From assembly GCA_002722455.1 (NCBI GenBank), contig PBMB01000017.1:1-64000 (forward strand): DNA of 64,000 nt, in the 5' to 3' direction. Source of the stretch: Chloroflexota bacterium. Its GTDB lineage: Bacteria; Chloroflexota; Dehalococcoidia; Lucifugimonadales; GCA-2722455. How positions within the stretch are numbered: position 1 is the first letter of the stretch; each line of letters starts with the position of its first letter. Below, piece by piece: positions 20,650 to 30,766 of the stretch. Both the position numbers and the translations under genes were made by a program. The notes below the pieces were generated by a model. The model saw only the letters and a list, made by a program, of their open reading frames with translations. It ran no database searches and had not been told where the DNA came from.

Positions 20650-21189
20650 ATGTTTAAACAATCATTTTTTGTAATATTCTTTTTATTGTTAACTATTGCT
20701 TGTTCTGAAGATACAGATGAAACAAAGAATTCACCTAAAGTTGACCTTTTAAAAGCAGTAGCAAATGCAAATATTGATATCATAAAAGAACATATTGCAC
20801 TTGGCACAGATATAAATGAAGTGTTTGTTGAAACTAAAGACTGGAATGGAGCTGGAGCATTACATATCGCCGTTATTAGTCCAACAAATGCAGAAAGCAT
20901 AATGAAGTATAAAACAGTTGTTGAATTGCTATTAAGTGGCGGTGCTAATATTGAGATCAAAGCTCGCAATCCAGATGAGGCCACACCTCTCGCATGGGCT
21001 ACTTATTTTGGTAAGCTGGAGATGGTTGAATTTTTAGTTGCTAGAGATGCAAATATAAATGTGTCAGATAAAAATGGTTATACACCTCTTGATGCTGCAC
21101 TCGCATCTCCCTTTATGGGCAGTGAACTTAATAGATCAGCAATAATCAGTTTCCTAAGAAATAAAGGAGCAAAAACTAAAGATGATTAA
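20650..21189 (+). CDS. ankyrin-repeat lipoprotein
   Basis: A 179-residue exported protein. A hydrophobic signal of about 17 residues ends in lipobox LTIAC with the lipidated cysteine at C18, so it is predicted to be anchored on the outer face of the membrane. The rest holds about four ankyrin repeats (DLLKAVANANIDIIKEHIA, GALHIAVI, ATPLAWATYFGKLEMVEFLV, NGYTPLDAA). Ankyrin arrays bind other proteins; the partner is unknown. A G-rich site (GGGGG) precedes the ATG. The lipobox matches that of the lipoprotein at 47693. Confidence 0.85.
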   Translation: MFKQSFFVIFFLLLTIACSEDTDETKNSPKVDLLKAVANANIDIIKEHIALGTDINEVFVETKDWNGAGALHIAVISPTNAESIMKYKTVVELLLSGGANIEIKARNPDEATPLAWATYFGKLEMVEFLVARDANINVSDKNGYTPLDAALASPFMGSELNRSAIISFLRNKGAKTKDD

Positions 21190-21238
21190 AAAATCATTTC
21201 AATCGGTGATTCTACAGATCCGGGAAATTTAATGATAT

Positions 21239-23074
21239 TTACCCTGTAGAAGAAGCAAGTTCACCTTTGAGTAACTTGGTTAAGTCATCACCTTCTACAG
21301 TCTCATGTTCTAAAAGATAATTAGCAACATTTTCTAATATGGATTTTTGACTTTTTAGGATTTCCTTAGCGGTTTTATAAGCATCTTCAAGTAACTTGTT
21401 AACTTCTGAATCTATTTTTTCTGCAACAGTATGTCCATAATTTTGTTTTTCAGAAACTTCTTTACCAAGAAAAACTAACTCTTCACGATTACCAAAAGTA
21501 GCAGGCCCAAGTTTTTTACTCATCCCATAACGAGTAACCATATTTCTTGCAAGTTTAGTAGCATTTTCTAAATCATTACTTGCGCCAGTAGTTATTTCAT
21601 CAGCACCAAACACCATTTCCTCAGCAACTCTCCCTCCCATTGCTACAGCTAACTGAGCATGAAACTGATTTATAGAAATCATATTTCTGTCTTCTTTCGG
21701 TAAAAATCGAGTATAACCTCCCATAGCACCTCTTGATATAATTGTGATCTTTGCAACTGGATCAGCATGAGGAACAAAATATCCTACTACAGCGTGCCCT
21801 GATTCATGAAAAGCAGTAACCTTTCTTTCACGCTGAGTAATTACTCTCGATTTTCTTGCTGGACCAGCAATTACCCTATCAATAGATTCCATAAACTCAT
21901 CAATAGTAACTTGATTTTTATCACGTCGAGCCGCTAACAAAGCAGCTTCATTTACCAAATTAGCCAAATCTGCACCACTAAACCCAGGTGTTTGTTTGGC
22001 AATATATTGAAGGTCTATACTATCATCCATGGGCTTACCCTTTAGATGTACCTTAAGTATTCCTACACGACCTAATGTATCAGGAGCATCTAACGTAACT
22101 CTACGATCAAAACGACCTGGTCTCAACAATGCAGGATCTAAAATGTCAGGTCGATTTGTAGCAGCAATTACTATAACATTAGCCTTTGTATCAAAACCAT
22201 CCATTTCTACCAGGATTTGGTTCAAAGTTTGTTCTCTTTCATCATGTCCGCCCCCTAAACCAGCACCACGATGCCTACCAACAGCATCAATCTCATCAAC
22301 AAATACTATACATGGAGCATGTTTTTTAGCTTGATCAAACAAATCTCGCACACGAGAAGCACCAACACCCACAAACATTTCCACAAACTCACTTCCACTG
22401 ATTGTAAAAAATGGAACCTTAGCTTCACCAGCAACAGCTTTAGCTAATAAGGTTTTGCCTGTACCAGGTGGGCCAACTAATAAAACTCCTCTTGGAATAC
22501 GAGCTCCTAACTCTAAAAATTTATTGGGTTCTTTCAAAAAATCGACAACTTCGGTTAATTCATCTTTTGCTTCATCAACACCGGCAACATCAGCAAAAGA
22601 AACAGTAGGATGATTATTAAGTAAAACTTTTGCTTTACTTCGACCGAAATTAAAAGTTTGACCAGTTTGACCTTGTGCTTGTCTCATCATAAATAATAAA
22701 ACAGCACCAAAGAAAATGAGCGGTAAGAAATTCAATACAATTCTAAATAATCCTGATAAGGCACTAGATCCTTGAATTATAATTTTTGGTAAAGGGTTTA
22801 TACCATTTCTTTGTAAAATTTCTACCAAACTCGCTCCTTGTTCCTTACGAGAAGAAAAGACTTCTCCAGATAAACGAGTACTGATTGTGAGATCATCTCC
22901 CCTTACAACAATTTCTTGAACATCTTGCCTTTCAGCTAAAGCAACTACTTCACTGAAAGAAATTTCTTTAGTCCCATTACCTGGACCAGAAAAAATTGTA
23001 AAAAAAATGGCGAGTAGAGCTACCCCAAGGAATAAATAAACATATCCATTTTTCTTATGCCATGCCATTTTCAT
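21239..23074 (-). CDS. ftsH: ATP-dependent zinc metalloprotease FtsH
   Basis: A 611-residue membrane-anchored AAA protease for quality control of membrane and regulatory proteins. Two membrane segments (about 11-30 and 107-130) flank the extracytoplasmic domain. Walker A GPPGTGKT is at 201-208, Walker [12 protein letters not shown] follows, then the second region of homology ending RPGRFDR. The zinc site is HESGH near residue 423. The C-terminus is short. It is convergent with the ankyrin gene and divergent from the M16 peptidase. The start is M1 with GAGG upstream; M3 is an alternative. Confidence 0.97.
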   Translation of the reverse strand: MKMAWHKKNGYVYLFLGVALLAIFFTIFSGPGNGTKEISFSEVVALAERQDVQEIVVRGDDLTISTRLSGEVFSSRKEQGASLVEILQRNGINPLPKIIIQGSSALSGLFRIVLNFLPLIFFGAVLLFMMRQAQGQTGQTFNFGRSKAKVLLNNHPTVSFADVAGVDEAKDELTEVVDFLKEPNKFLELGARIPRGVLLVGPPGTGKTLLAKAVAGEAKVPFFTISGSEFVEMFVGVGASRVRDLFDQAKKHAPCIVFVDEIDAVGRHRGAGLGGGHDEREQTLNQILVEMDGFDTKANVIVIAATNRPDILDPALLRPGRFDRRVTLDAPDTLGRVGILKVHLKGKPMDDSIDLQYIAKQTPGFSGADLANLVNEAALLAARRDKNQVTIDEFMESIDRVIAGPARKSRVITQRERKVTAFHESGHAVVGYFVPHADPVAKITIISRGAMGGYTRFLPKEDRNMISINQFHAQLAVAMGGRVAEEMVFGADEITTGASNDLENATKLARNMVTRYGMSKKLGPATFGNREELVFLGKEVSEKQNYGHTVAEKIDSEVNKLLEDAYKTAKEILKSQKSILENVANYLLEHETVEGDDLTKLLKGELASSTG

Positions 23075-23246
23075 TGATTTTAGACCTCATCATAAAACAA
23101 GATAAACTGTAAATATTTTACCACTTTATATAAAAATCTGCACAAATTTTATATTTATAGACTATTCGACAATAATAAAAAATTAACAATAAAAAAATTT
23201 TACAAACTGTTATAATAATTTCATTTAAAATTACTTATAAATTGAA

Positions 23247-25919
23247 ATGTCCAAAAAACAACATTCAAAAATTGCAATCGATTTTGAAAAATTTACTTTG
23301 GATAATGGGCTTCAAGTACTCTTACACCATGATGATACAATTCCACTAGTATCAGTAAATGTATGGTACCATGTGGGTTCACATAATGAAGATCCTGGTA
23401 AAACTGGATTTGCTCATCTTTTTGAACATATGATGTTTGAAGGCTCAAAACATCACCATAAAAGCCATTTTGAACCTTTACAAAAAATTGGTGCATCATC
23501 AAATGGCTCTACAGATCTAGATAGAACAAACTACTGGGAAAATCTACCAAATACTCACCTGAAATTGGGATTATGGTTAGAAGCTGACCGAATGGGTTTT
23601 CTATTGGACGCCTTAGATCAAAAAAAATTAGATAACCAAATAAGTATTGTTAAAAATGAACGCCGACAAAGCTATGAAAATAGACCTTATGGAGAATCTT
23701 CAATTATTCTACAATCGATGGTGTATCCTGCTTTGCATCCATACCATACTCCAGTAATTGGTTTTGAAGAAGATCTTAACAATTCAACATTAGAAGATGT
23801 TAAAGAATTTTTTCGAAAATTCTATTCACCCTCTAATGCAAGTATTGCTATAGCAGGTGACTTTGATTCTATCAAAACTACCGATTTACTACATGATTTG
23901 TTCGGTCATTTACCATACTCAGAACCACCTCCACCAAGTAAAAAACAACTAGTTTCTCTTAATCAAGATATCTATCAAAAACATTATGAAGATGTTCCTT
24001 TGCCTCGTACTTTCTTAGCCTGGCCAGCAATACATGCTTTTCATAAAGATGAACCTGCTTTTGAAATATTATCTTTATTACTCGGTGGAGGTAAAACATC
24101 TCGTTTATATCAATCTCTTATTTTTGACAAACAAATTGCACAAGATTTTAATGTTTTCTTAGATAGTAATGAAATTGCTGGATCATTGGTCATTGATATC
24201 ACAGCGCGCCCAGAACATAGTCTCCGAAAAATAATATCCTTAGTTATTGAGGCTATTGAAAAAATTGCAGTGAAACCTCCATCTGAAAAAGAAATTTTGC
24301 AAGCACAAATGAAACTACAAAACTATCATATAAAATCTCTAGAAAATGTTGGGGGATTCAATGGCCGTGCAGATCAATTAAACTTCTATAATGTTATCGG
24401 GAAAGAACCTAATCTAATAAATACTGATATAGAAAGATATCTTAACGTATCTCCAAAAAGAATTTCTGATATAGCAAAAACTCTATTAACAACAACGAAA
24501 GCTCGTCTTGATATCTTGCCCAAGATAACCCAACAAAATCCACCTCCTACCACTTACCCAACTAAGCTCCCCAATCCTACAAAATCAGTAGTTTTCAAAC
24601 CTCCTGTCCCATCACGTATCACTCTACAAAATGGCATTGAAGTCTTGTTTATCAAAAGAGATAAGATCCCCCTTGTTACAATGTCTGTCTTTATTAAAAA
24701 TGGTTCTACATTAGATCCTGAGAACTATCCAGGGCTAACTTACCTCACTTCACAATTACTTCAAGAAGGGACTTCTAAATATTCTAGTAAAGAAATCGCT
24801 TCTATTCTTGAAGGCATGGGAACAAATATTGCTACTAAAACAAATCGAGAATCTATCACTTTATCTTCTCAAGCAATTTCTCACATTTGGCCTAAAGTAT
24901 TCTCTCTCTTATCGCATATCATCATGGACCCAGCATTCTCTGAAGATGATATTAGTAGAGTAAAAAATGAACATATTGCAGACTTATATCGTTTGCAAAA
25001 TGAACCAAGATGGATTAGTGATCGAATATACAAAAAACAATTATATGGAAAATCTTCTCCATATGGATATGATTTGTCTGGAAATGTTAAAAGCATACCT
25101 CTAATACAACAGAACTTAATTAACTCTCATTATCATAAACTTATTAACCCATCTACTATTTCTATTGTGATAGTTGGAGATACTAATGAAACTGAAATAA
25201 TTAACGAAGCAAACAAACACATTTCAAATTGGAAAAAAGAAATTACTCCCCTGACAAATATTTCATCCAATCAAAATTGTGAAACCAATAACAGTAAAAT
25301 TATATTAATCGACAAGCCAAATTCTCCTCAATCAATGTTAAGAATTGGACATCTTACTGTTCCATTCACTCACCCTGATGCTCGTACATTAAATGTAATT
25401 AATTATATATTAGGAGGTAACCCGTCTTCACGTTTATTCCTTAATTTACGAGAAGATAAAGGATATAGTTATGGGTATTACTCATCTATTGAATGGCAAC
25501 ATACACAATCTCCTTTTATTTCAGGCGGATCTGTACAAAGCGAATCGACAACAGAATCAATTCTTGAAGTGATTTCTGAATTCAAAAAGATTCAAAAAAC
25601 ATCCAAAGTTAAGAAAGATGAGTTCCAAATTGCAAAAGATGGGTTATTAAGAAATTTTTCTTCGAACTTCGAAAACCAATCTCAAATTGTTAGCCAATTA
25701 CAGCATATTATAAATTTCAATCTAGATACTACCTATGTAAGTACTATTATAGATTTCCTGAATAATTTAACACTTAATTCACTCCATGATATTTCTGAAC
25801 GCTTGATTAATCCTAATAAATTACAAATTTTAGTAATTGGTGACAAATCAAAAATTTATAATAACCTAAAAGAAATCGGGCTCCCCATTATTACTCTCGA
25901 TGCAATAGAGGATTTTTAA
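23247..25919 (+). CDS. two-domain M16 zinc peptidase (active plus inactive half)
   Basis: An 890-residue protein made of two tandem M16 (pitrilysin/processing-peptidase) units. The first (about 10-430) has the inverted zinc motif HLFEH with H57, E60 and H61, followed by the distal glutamate region NERRQSYENRPYGE. The second (about 445-885) keeps the fold (for example LRIGHLTVPFTHPDARTLNVI) but has no HxxEH, so it is a non-catalytic partner domain. There is no signal peptide, suggesting a cytoplasmic location. CvpA-like follows 20 bp later. Confidence 0.9.
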   Translation: MSKKQHSKIAIDFEKFTLDNGLQVLLHHDDTIPLVSVNVWYHVGSHNEDPGKTGFAHLFEHMMFEGSKHHHKSHFEPLQKIGASSNGSTDLDRTNYWENLPNTHLKLGLWLEADRMGFLLDALDQKKLDNQISIVKNERRQSYENRPYGESSIILQSMVYPALHPYHTPVIGFEEDLNNSTLEDVKEFFRKFYSPSNASIAIAGDFDSIKTTDLLHDLFGHLPYSEPPPPSKKQLVSLNQDIYQKHYEDVPLPRTFLAWPAIHAFHKDEPAFEILSLLLGGGKTSRLYQSLIFDKQIAQDFNVFLDSNEIAGSLVIDITARPEHSLRKIISLVIEAIEKIAVKPPSEKEILQAQMKLQNYHIKSLENVGGFNGRADQLNFYNVIGKEPNLINTDIERYLNVSPKRISDIAKTLLTTTKARLDILPKITQQNPPPTTYPTKLPNPTKSVVFKPPVPSRITLQNGIEVLFIKRDKIPLVTMSVFIKNGSTLDPENYPGLTYLTSQLLQEGTSKYSSKEIASILEGMGTNIATKTNRESITLSSQAISHIWPKVFSLLSHIIMDPAFSEDDISRVKNEHIADLYRLQNEPRWISDRIYKKQLYGKSSPYGYDLSGNVKSIPLIQQNLINSHYHKLINPSTISIVIVGDTNETEIINEANKHISNWKKEITPLTNISSNQNCETNNSKIILIDKPNSPQSMLRIGHLTVPFTHPDARTLNVINYILGGNPSSRLFLNLREDKGYSYGYYSSIEWQHTQSPFISGGSVQSESTTESILEVISEFKKIQKTSKVKKDEFQIAKDGLLRNFSSNFENQSQIVSQLQHIINFNLDTTYVSTIIDFLNNLTLNSLHDISERLINPNKLQILVIGDKSKIYNNLKEIGLPIITLDAIEDF

Positions 25920-25939
25920 ATATAAAAATTTAGATTGAA

Positions 25940-26608
25940 ATGACTTGGCTAGATATATGCATATTATTAATATTATCCATTGGTATTGCATTTGGATATA
26001 AGATAGGACTAATAAAAACTACACTGATAACCGTAGGTGCTATTTTTGGTTTTATTATTGGTCCTAATATTAGCGAATATATTGTTAGAAATTACCCTAC
26101 ATTGTCTTCTTCTATCCCTTACCTCTCAATAATAGTCAACAGTTTATCTATTATTGTCGGAATTAGTATAGGAAATAATGTAACAAAACTGACCAAATCT
26201 ATTCTTGCAGTAATCACATTAGGGCTTTCTAATCTAGTAGATAAAATTGGAGGTGTAATTTTAGGATTACTATTAGCAATAATAATATCAACCTCCATTG
26301 TAGTTGGATTAACTCGAATTACATATAGTTTTAATCCTAATTTTAATGAATTTCAAGAAATTGAAATACTGCCAAACCAAATTAAAGATAATATGATTCT
26401 TATCGAAGAAATTAAACAAATTGCTGAAATTCAATCTAAATTAGAAAAAACACTGATAGAATCATCATTCGTACCTTACACAATTAATGGATCGGATTTT
26501 CTATTGAGAATAGCCCCAGGAATATTTCCTCAAGAATTTCATGGAGCAATAAATTTACTTAATATAACTAGAGAAATATACAAGGATACCAAATCATTAC
26601 AAGAATAG
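25940..26608 (+). CDS. CvpA-family membrane protein
   Basis: A 222-residue protein with about four hydrophobic segments in the first 125 residues. It opens MTWLDICILLILSIGIAFGYK, the usual CvpA start of a DxxI/L motif followed by G-x-K-x-G. CvpA proteins are inner-membrane proteins named for colicin V production and lack a clear biochemical role; a function in envelope stress or secretion is often proposed. The soluble C-terminal tail here is unremarkable. It overlaps no gene and is convergent with holB. Confidence 0.75.
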   Translation: MTWLDICILLILSIGIAFGYKIGLIKTTLITVGAIFGFIIGPNISEYIVRNYPTLSSSIPYLSIIVNSLSIIVGISIGNNVTKLTKSILAVITLGLSNLVDKIGGVILGLLLAIIISTSIVVGLTRITYSFNPNFNEFQEIEILPNQIKDNMILIEEIKQIAEIQSKLEKTLIESSFVPYTINGSDFLLRIAPGIFPQEFHGAINLLNITREIYKDTKSLQE

Positions 26609-26618
26609 TTGGCAACTT

Positions 26619-27632
26619 TTAAATTTTACCTAATACTGGAAAATTTAAAAGCATACGTTCAAATGTAATTGATACATTATGATTCTCTCTTAAATCATCT
26701 AAGGCACTTCTTGTCAATTTCAAACATTTAATCACCTCCATTGCTGACAATGGAGCAGCAAGCATTTTTAAATTTTTAGAGAATTTTGTATAAATCAATA
26801 ATTCTGGCAAATTATACACAACCATCAAAACATCTCTCCACAATTCATACCATAATTCAATTTGCTCTATAGCTAATTTCAAACTATGAGTTCTATCAGA
26901 TAAAATTTCTTCTACATAACCTAATCTTGTAGTTACATTTTCTGTAATAAGCGTCTGCAATTTTTCTAAATTAGATTCCCGAGAAGACAAAATATTAGGT
27001 TCTTCAATTGCTTTCATTGCCCAACCTATTTTCCCTCGAGAAATTTTTGCAATGTATTGTAAATCAATCAAAGATTTTTCTTTCAAATTCTGATTGAAAT
27101 AATCTACAATTTTTTTTGTTTCTACTGGAGCAAATTCAAAAACAGTACATCTTGAAATTATAGTCTCTAAAACCCTACTAATATCAGTAGTAATTAATAT
27201 GTACAGTACCTGTGAAGGAGGTTCTTCTAATATTTTTAATAAAGCATTCCCTGCTTCGATAGTCATTGATTCAATATTGTCTATTATGAAGATTTTAGAT
27301 TTTCCTTCGAATGGCTTCCTAGAAGATTCAACTTGTATTGTCCTTACTTCATCAATAGTTATCTGTGAATTATCTGAAATTAACATCTCATCATCACTCC
27401 CAAACACACGAACATCAGGATGTATATATTTAGATATCCTCATACACTGTAAACATGTTTTACAAGGCCTGTCTGTATTTAAACAATTAACAGCTTGTGC
27501 CAATTCCATAGCAAATGTAAATTTACCTAAATGTTTTTGGCCAGACAATAAATATGCGTGACCAATTCTTTCATTTGCTAAAACTTTAGTGAAAAAATCA
27601 ATCACATTATCGTGTCCAAGTGTTTCCCACAT
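26619..27632 (-). CDS. holB: DNA polymerase III subunit delta'
   Basis: A 337-residue clamp-loader subunit. The degenerate P-loop G31-QKHLGKFT, a zinc-binding set C50, C57, C60 and C63, and ITIDEVRTIQVESSRKPF with NALLKILEEPP are family hallmarks. It would work with gamma/tau and delta to load the sliding clamp. An internal tract (26931-26965) is nearly identical to one in the Asp-box gene at 16663. It is followed on the same strand by lysA, whose start lies upstream at 29021; holB therefore reads downstream of lysA after a 54-bp gap. Confidence 0.93.
   Translation of the reverse strand: MWETLGHDNVIDFFTKVLANERIGHAYLLSGQKHLGKFTFAMELAQAVNCLNTDRPCKTCLQCMRISKYIHPDVRVFGSDDEMLISDNSQITIDEVRTIQVESSRKPFEGKSKIFIIDNIESMTIEAGNALLKILEEPPSQVLYILITTDISRVLETIISRCTVFEFAPVETKKIVDYFNQNLKEKSLIDLQYIAKISRGKIGWAMKAIEEPNILSSRESNLEKLQTLITENVTTRLGYVEEILSDRTHSLKLAIEQIELWYELWRDVLMVVYNLPELLIYTKFSKNLKMLAAPLSAMEVIKCLKLTRSALDDLRENHNVSITFERMLLNFPVLGKI
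26931..26965. repeat. 35-bp tract shared with the Asp-box gene, copy 2
   Basis: Partner of 17530-17564, identical at 33 of 35 bases, same strand and same reading frame. It encodes LQTLITENVTT in the middle of the HolB helical region. Confidence 0.85.
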
Positions 27633-27686
27633 ACTAATTAATCCGTTTAATTAAATTACTTTCTATTATTAAAAATCTAAAAATCA

Positions 27687-29021
27687 CTAGAGTACATCAA
27701 AACTCATTAAGTCCTCGTATGTTTCGCCTTTTCGAATCAGCTTAGATGTACCATTTTTTGTAATTAAAACAATTGGAGGCTTAGGATTTAAATTATAGTT
27801 GCTTGCCATAGCAGGGCTGTAAGCACCCGATGCAGGTAATGCAATTAAGTCCCCTTCATGTAATTGTGGCAAGACTGCTTCTTCAACTAAAATATCTCCC
27901 GACTCACAAAATTTACCACTTAATGTGACTTTTTCACTATCAGATTCAGCAACTCTATTTACAAGATATGGTTGATATTTAGATCCATAAAGAGATGGAC
28001 GAATATTATCTCCCATTCCACCATCTAATGATACATATTTCCTAACATTGGGTATATCTTTAGTTGAACCTACTCTATACAAAGCGACCCCTGCCCTACC
28101 TACTATTGCTCTGCCAGATTCAATTACAATTTTAGGGACACTCATGTCATATTTTGAACATTCTTTCACGATAGTTTCAACAATCATTTTTGCATAAGAT
28201 TCAACTTGTGGAGGTTTATCCGTTTTAAGGTATCGAATAGCAAAACCACCTCCAGGACTAAATTCTTTAAAATCTACCCCCATAGTTATAGTAGAACTAA
28301 TGAACTCCATCATAGACTCAATACCCAACTTATATGGTTCCAATTCAAAAATTGGAGATCCTAAATGACAATGAAAACCTATTAAATTAAGATTTTTAGA
28401 CTTTAGAATAGATGATACTGCATCCATAGCATCTCCAGTAACTATAGAAAATCCAAATTTACTGTCAAGTATTCCTGTAGTAGTTTTTACATGTGTGTGT
28501 GCATCTATTCCTGGGGATAATCTTAACAAAACATCCTGAACAACATTTTTTTTCTGACATAATTCAGTTAATAATTCTATCTCCGCGAAATTATCAACTA
28601 CAAATCGTCCTATTTTATAATCTAAAGCCATGGAAATTTCATCTTTCGATTTATTGTTCCCGTGAAAATAGATGGATGATGGAGGAAATTGGACACTCTG
28701 TGCTACTGCTAATTCACCTCCAGAAACAATATCTAATCCTAGATTTTCTGACATCATTAATTGTGCTAAAGGTTTATTTATAAATGCTTTTGCTGCATAT
28801 AAAATATGCGTGTCTTTCCAATATTTACGGAATGAATGAATGAATTCATAGCATATATTTTTTATAGTATTCTCATCATAGATATAAAGTGGAGTTCCGT
28901 ATTGATTTGCTAAATCAACTAAATCTACATCGCCTATTTCAAAATGACCTTTACTGTTAATTGAAGTTCCATCAGGAAATAATTCAGTAATTTCCATTTT
29001 TAAATGATCTAATGATTTCAT
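27687..29021 (-). CDS. lysA: diaminopimelate decarboxylase
   Basis: A 444-residue fold-type III PLP enzyme that decarboxylates meso-diaminopimelate to lysine. The Schiff-base lysine is K78 in YAAKAFINK. LGLDIVSGGELAVA, HCHLGSPIF, the GGGFAIRY glycine loop, and the partner-subunit CESGDIL cysteine motif are all present. GAGGT stands 11 nt before the ATG. The M67 peptidase gene ends upstream by about 35 bp on the same strand, so lysA may be translated from a shared transcript with it. Confidence 0.96.
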   Translation of the reverse strand: MKSLDHLKMEITELFPDGTSINSKGHFEIGDVDLVDLANQYGTPLYIYDENTIKNICYEFIHSFRKYWKDTHILYAAKAFINKPLAQLMMSENLGLDIVSGGELAVAQSVQFPPSSIYFHGNNKSKDEISMALDYKIGRFVVDNFAEIELLTELCQKKNVVQDVLLRLSPGIDAHTHVKTTTGILDSKFGFSIVTGDAMDAVSSILKSKNLNLIGFHCHLGSPIFELEPYKLGIESMMEFISSTITMGVDFKEFSPGGGFAIRYLKTDKPPQVESYAKMIVETIVKECSKYDMSVPKIVIESGRAIVGRAGVALYRVGSTKDIPNVRKYVSLDGGMGDNIRPSLYGSKYQPYLVNRVAESDSEKVTLSGKFCESGDILVEEAVLPQLHEGDLIALPASGAYSPAMASNYNLNPKPPIVLITKNGTSKLIRKGETYEDLMSFDVL

Positions 29022-29055
29022 AATAAAAATACCTCAAACTAAAAACTTGAAAAAA

Positions 29056-29466
29056 CTAAGGGGTTTCGTTAATACTAACTTCAGTAATTTGGCCTTCCTC
29101 AGTAATAATATATGAATTAATGACAGGTTTTAACTGATCAATAGTTGACAATAATACATACTCTACATCTAACCATCCACTTTGCAAAGCCATTCGAACA
29201 TCTGTCGCAGATGGATATGCAGGAGAATTAGTATGAGAATGATAAAACCCTAGGATATCAAATCCTCTTTTTTCAGCATCTCTTATAGCTTCAAACTGTT
29301 CTTGAGGATCCATCAAATATCTATATGGACTACGATAAGTATTTGTCACAGGATATATTTGCTTAATAGTATTATTTTCACCTGCCAAAATACCGCAACA
29401 TTCGTTAGGATGTTCCGCAAGTGCATAATGCTGAAGCTTATTAAGCAAAGTCTTACTTATTTGCAA
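29056..29466 (-). CDS. M67 family JAMM/MPN+ metallopeptidase
   Basis: A 136-residue stand-alone JAMM peptidase. The zinc motif is complete: E22, H76-S-H78, then S86 and D89 at the canonical spacing (HSHTNSPAYPSATD). Bacterial relatives (Mec, QbsD type) trim or deconjugate ubiquitin-like sulfur carriers of the ThiS/MoaD fold. Such a carrier, ending in GGYI, is encoded at 36684, which makes it a candidate substrate by inference. The start is TTG at 29466, supported by GAGGAG about 6 nt upstream; no nearer ATG keeps the N-terminal helix. Confidence 0.88.
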   Translation of the reverse strand: MQISKTLLNKLQHYALAEHPNECCGILAGENNTIKQIYPVTNTYRSPYRYLMDPQEQFEAIRDAEKRGFDILGFYHSHTNSPAYPSATDVRMALQSGWLDVEYVLLSTIDQLKPVINSYIITEEGQITEVSINETP

Positions 29467-29536
29467 TGATATCTCCTCAACACAATTATACCTTTAAAAT
29501 ATATACTTTATCATGCATTAATCTTTATAAAAATAA

Positions 29537-30568
29537 TTATTCCTTAACCCAATCTATTTTGAAACTTGCCAAAGCGATGTGTCTTTCATCAGTACTTGCA
29601 TCCTCTTTTCTTTTTTCGTATAGACAAAGAATTTGTTTGGTTTGTGTCACAGCTAAGTCAGAATATGCAGATCCATTCTGTTCTATCATTTTATTTACAG
29701 ACCAAGTTCTGCAATTATCATTACTTAACCGAATAGTTAGTTTTGCTCGTTCAGTTTTATCGCTTGGGTGACACAATAAGATCTTTTCAGTATCAAACTG
29801 AATGATACTTCCTTGACAACTTGGTTCTGGTAAATTTGGATCATATTCAACTGGTGCCCATGTATGACCTTGATCATTACTGTATGAATATGCGCGTTGT
29901 TTTTTGTTTTGCCTACTACGCATAGTCATATAGATTAAACCATTTTCTAACTCAACCGCTTCACATTCGTCAGATGCATTTGTTGTCATTTCGTCACCCA
30001 AAACCCAATTTTCACCTCCGTCGTCACTATAAAATGCATAAGAAGATTGAATTTTACCCCATATTGGAGGTGGGTTTCTCCAAGTTGGCAATCCAGGACT
30101 AGTATCACTCCACCCAGGGATTAATATCCGATTGCTTTTGAGTTGTATTCCATGTCCAGGCCCAGTTCCAAGATAAGTCCAATTTGGGTTTTTAGTCGTA
30201 TTTGTAATTTCTTTTGGTTCTGTCCAAGTTTGTCCATCATCATGACTCTTAGTAAGGAAAACTTGTTGATTATCTTTGCAAAAAACAAGAAGTATCGTTC
30301 CTGTAACCATGTCTACTACTGGACAAGGATTACTACATGTTCTTATGCCATCGGATACTATAATATGTTGTTCATCCCAAGTTTTACCATTGTTAAAACT
30401 ACGTCTCATTGCAATATCAATTTCATCATCGTCTGCGCCAGTATGACGACGTGCTTCACAAAAAGCCAGTACTGTATTTTTTTTACTAACTACCAAAGAA
30501 GGAATTCTATACAAATAATATCCATGTTTCTGGCCGGTAAATAATACTTGTTTTTGAAATTTATGCAT
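29537..30568 (-). CDS. GH33-type sialidase / neuraminidase
   Basis: A 343-residue propeller with the full set of sialidase marks: the arginine-triad start YRIPSLVV (R21), an acidic loop GADDDEIDI near 45-52, Asp boxes SFNNGKTW, SHDDGQTW, SDDGGENW and SNDQGHTW, a nucleophile-region glutamate in DECEAVEL near 202, and the tyrosine in GSAYSDLAV near 298. This supports glycosidase activity better than for the other two Asp-box proteins here. There is no signal peptide, so it is probably cytoplasmic. The natural substrate may be another nonulosonic acid. Confidence 0.8.
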   Translation of the reverse strand: MHKFQKQVLFTGQKHGYYLYRIPSLVVSKKNTVLAFCEARRHTGADDDEIDIAMRRSFNNGKTWDEQHIIVSDGIRTCSNPCPVVDMVTGTILLVFCKDNQQVFLTKSHDDGQTWTEPKEITNTTKNPNWTYLGTGPGHGIQLKSNRILIPGWSDTSPGLPTWRNPPPIWGKIQSSYAFYSDDGGENWVLGDEMTTNASDECEAVELENGLIYMTMRSRQNKKQRAYSYSNDQGHTWAPVEYDPNLPEPSCQGSIIQFDTEKILLCHPSDKTERAKLTIRLSNDNCRTWSVNKMIEQNGSAYSDLAVTQTKQILCLYEKRKEDASTDERHIALASFKIDWVKE

Positions 30569-30698
30569 TCAGTAAATCTAGATAAAAAATAATAAACAAA
30601 AACAATAAACATTGTTAGTAGAAAAAAGGTTTGGTATACTTATCGAATTGTTATATCACATGATTTTTAGTTTTGTAATATATATACATATTAATCAT

Positions 30699-30730
30699 AT
30701 TAATAAGAAGAAGTATTAATAAGAAAAAGT
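30699..30730. repeat. tandem 16-bp repeat upstream of the molybdenum hydroxylase operon
   Basis: Two adjacent units, ATTAATAAGAAGAAGT (30699-30714) and ATTAATAAGAAAAAGT (30715-30730), differ at one base. They lie about 37 bp before the first gene of the operon, in the leader or promoter region, and could be a regulator site or simple slippage. Confidence 0.5.
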
Positions 30731-30766
30731 ATCCAAATAATATTCATTTCTACAAAGGAGATGGCC

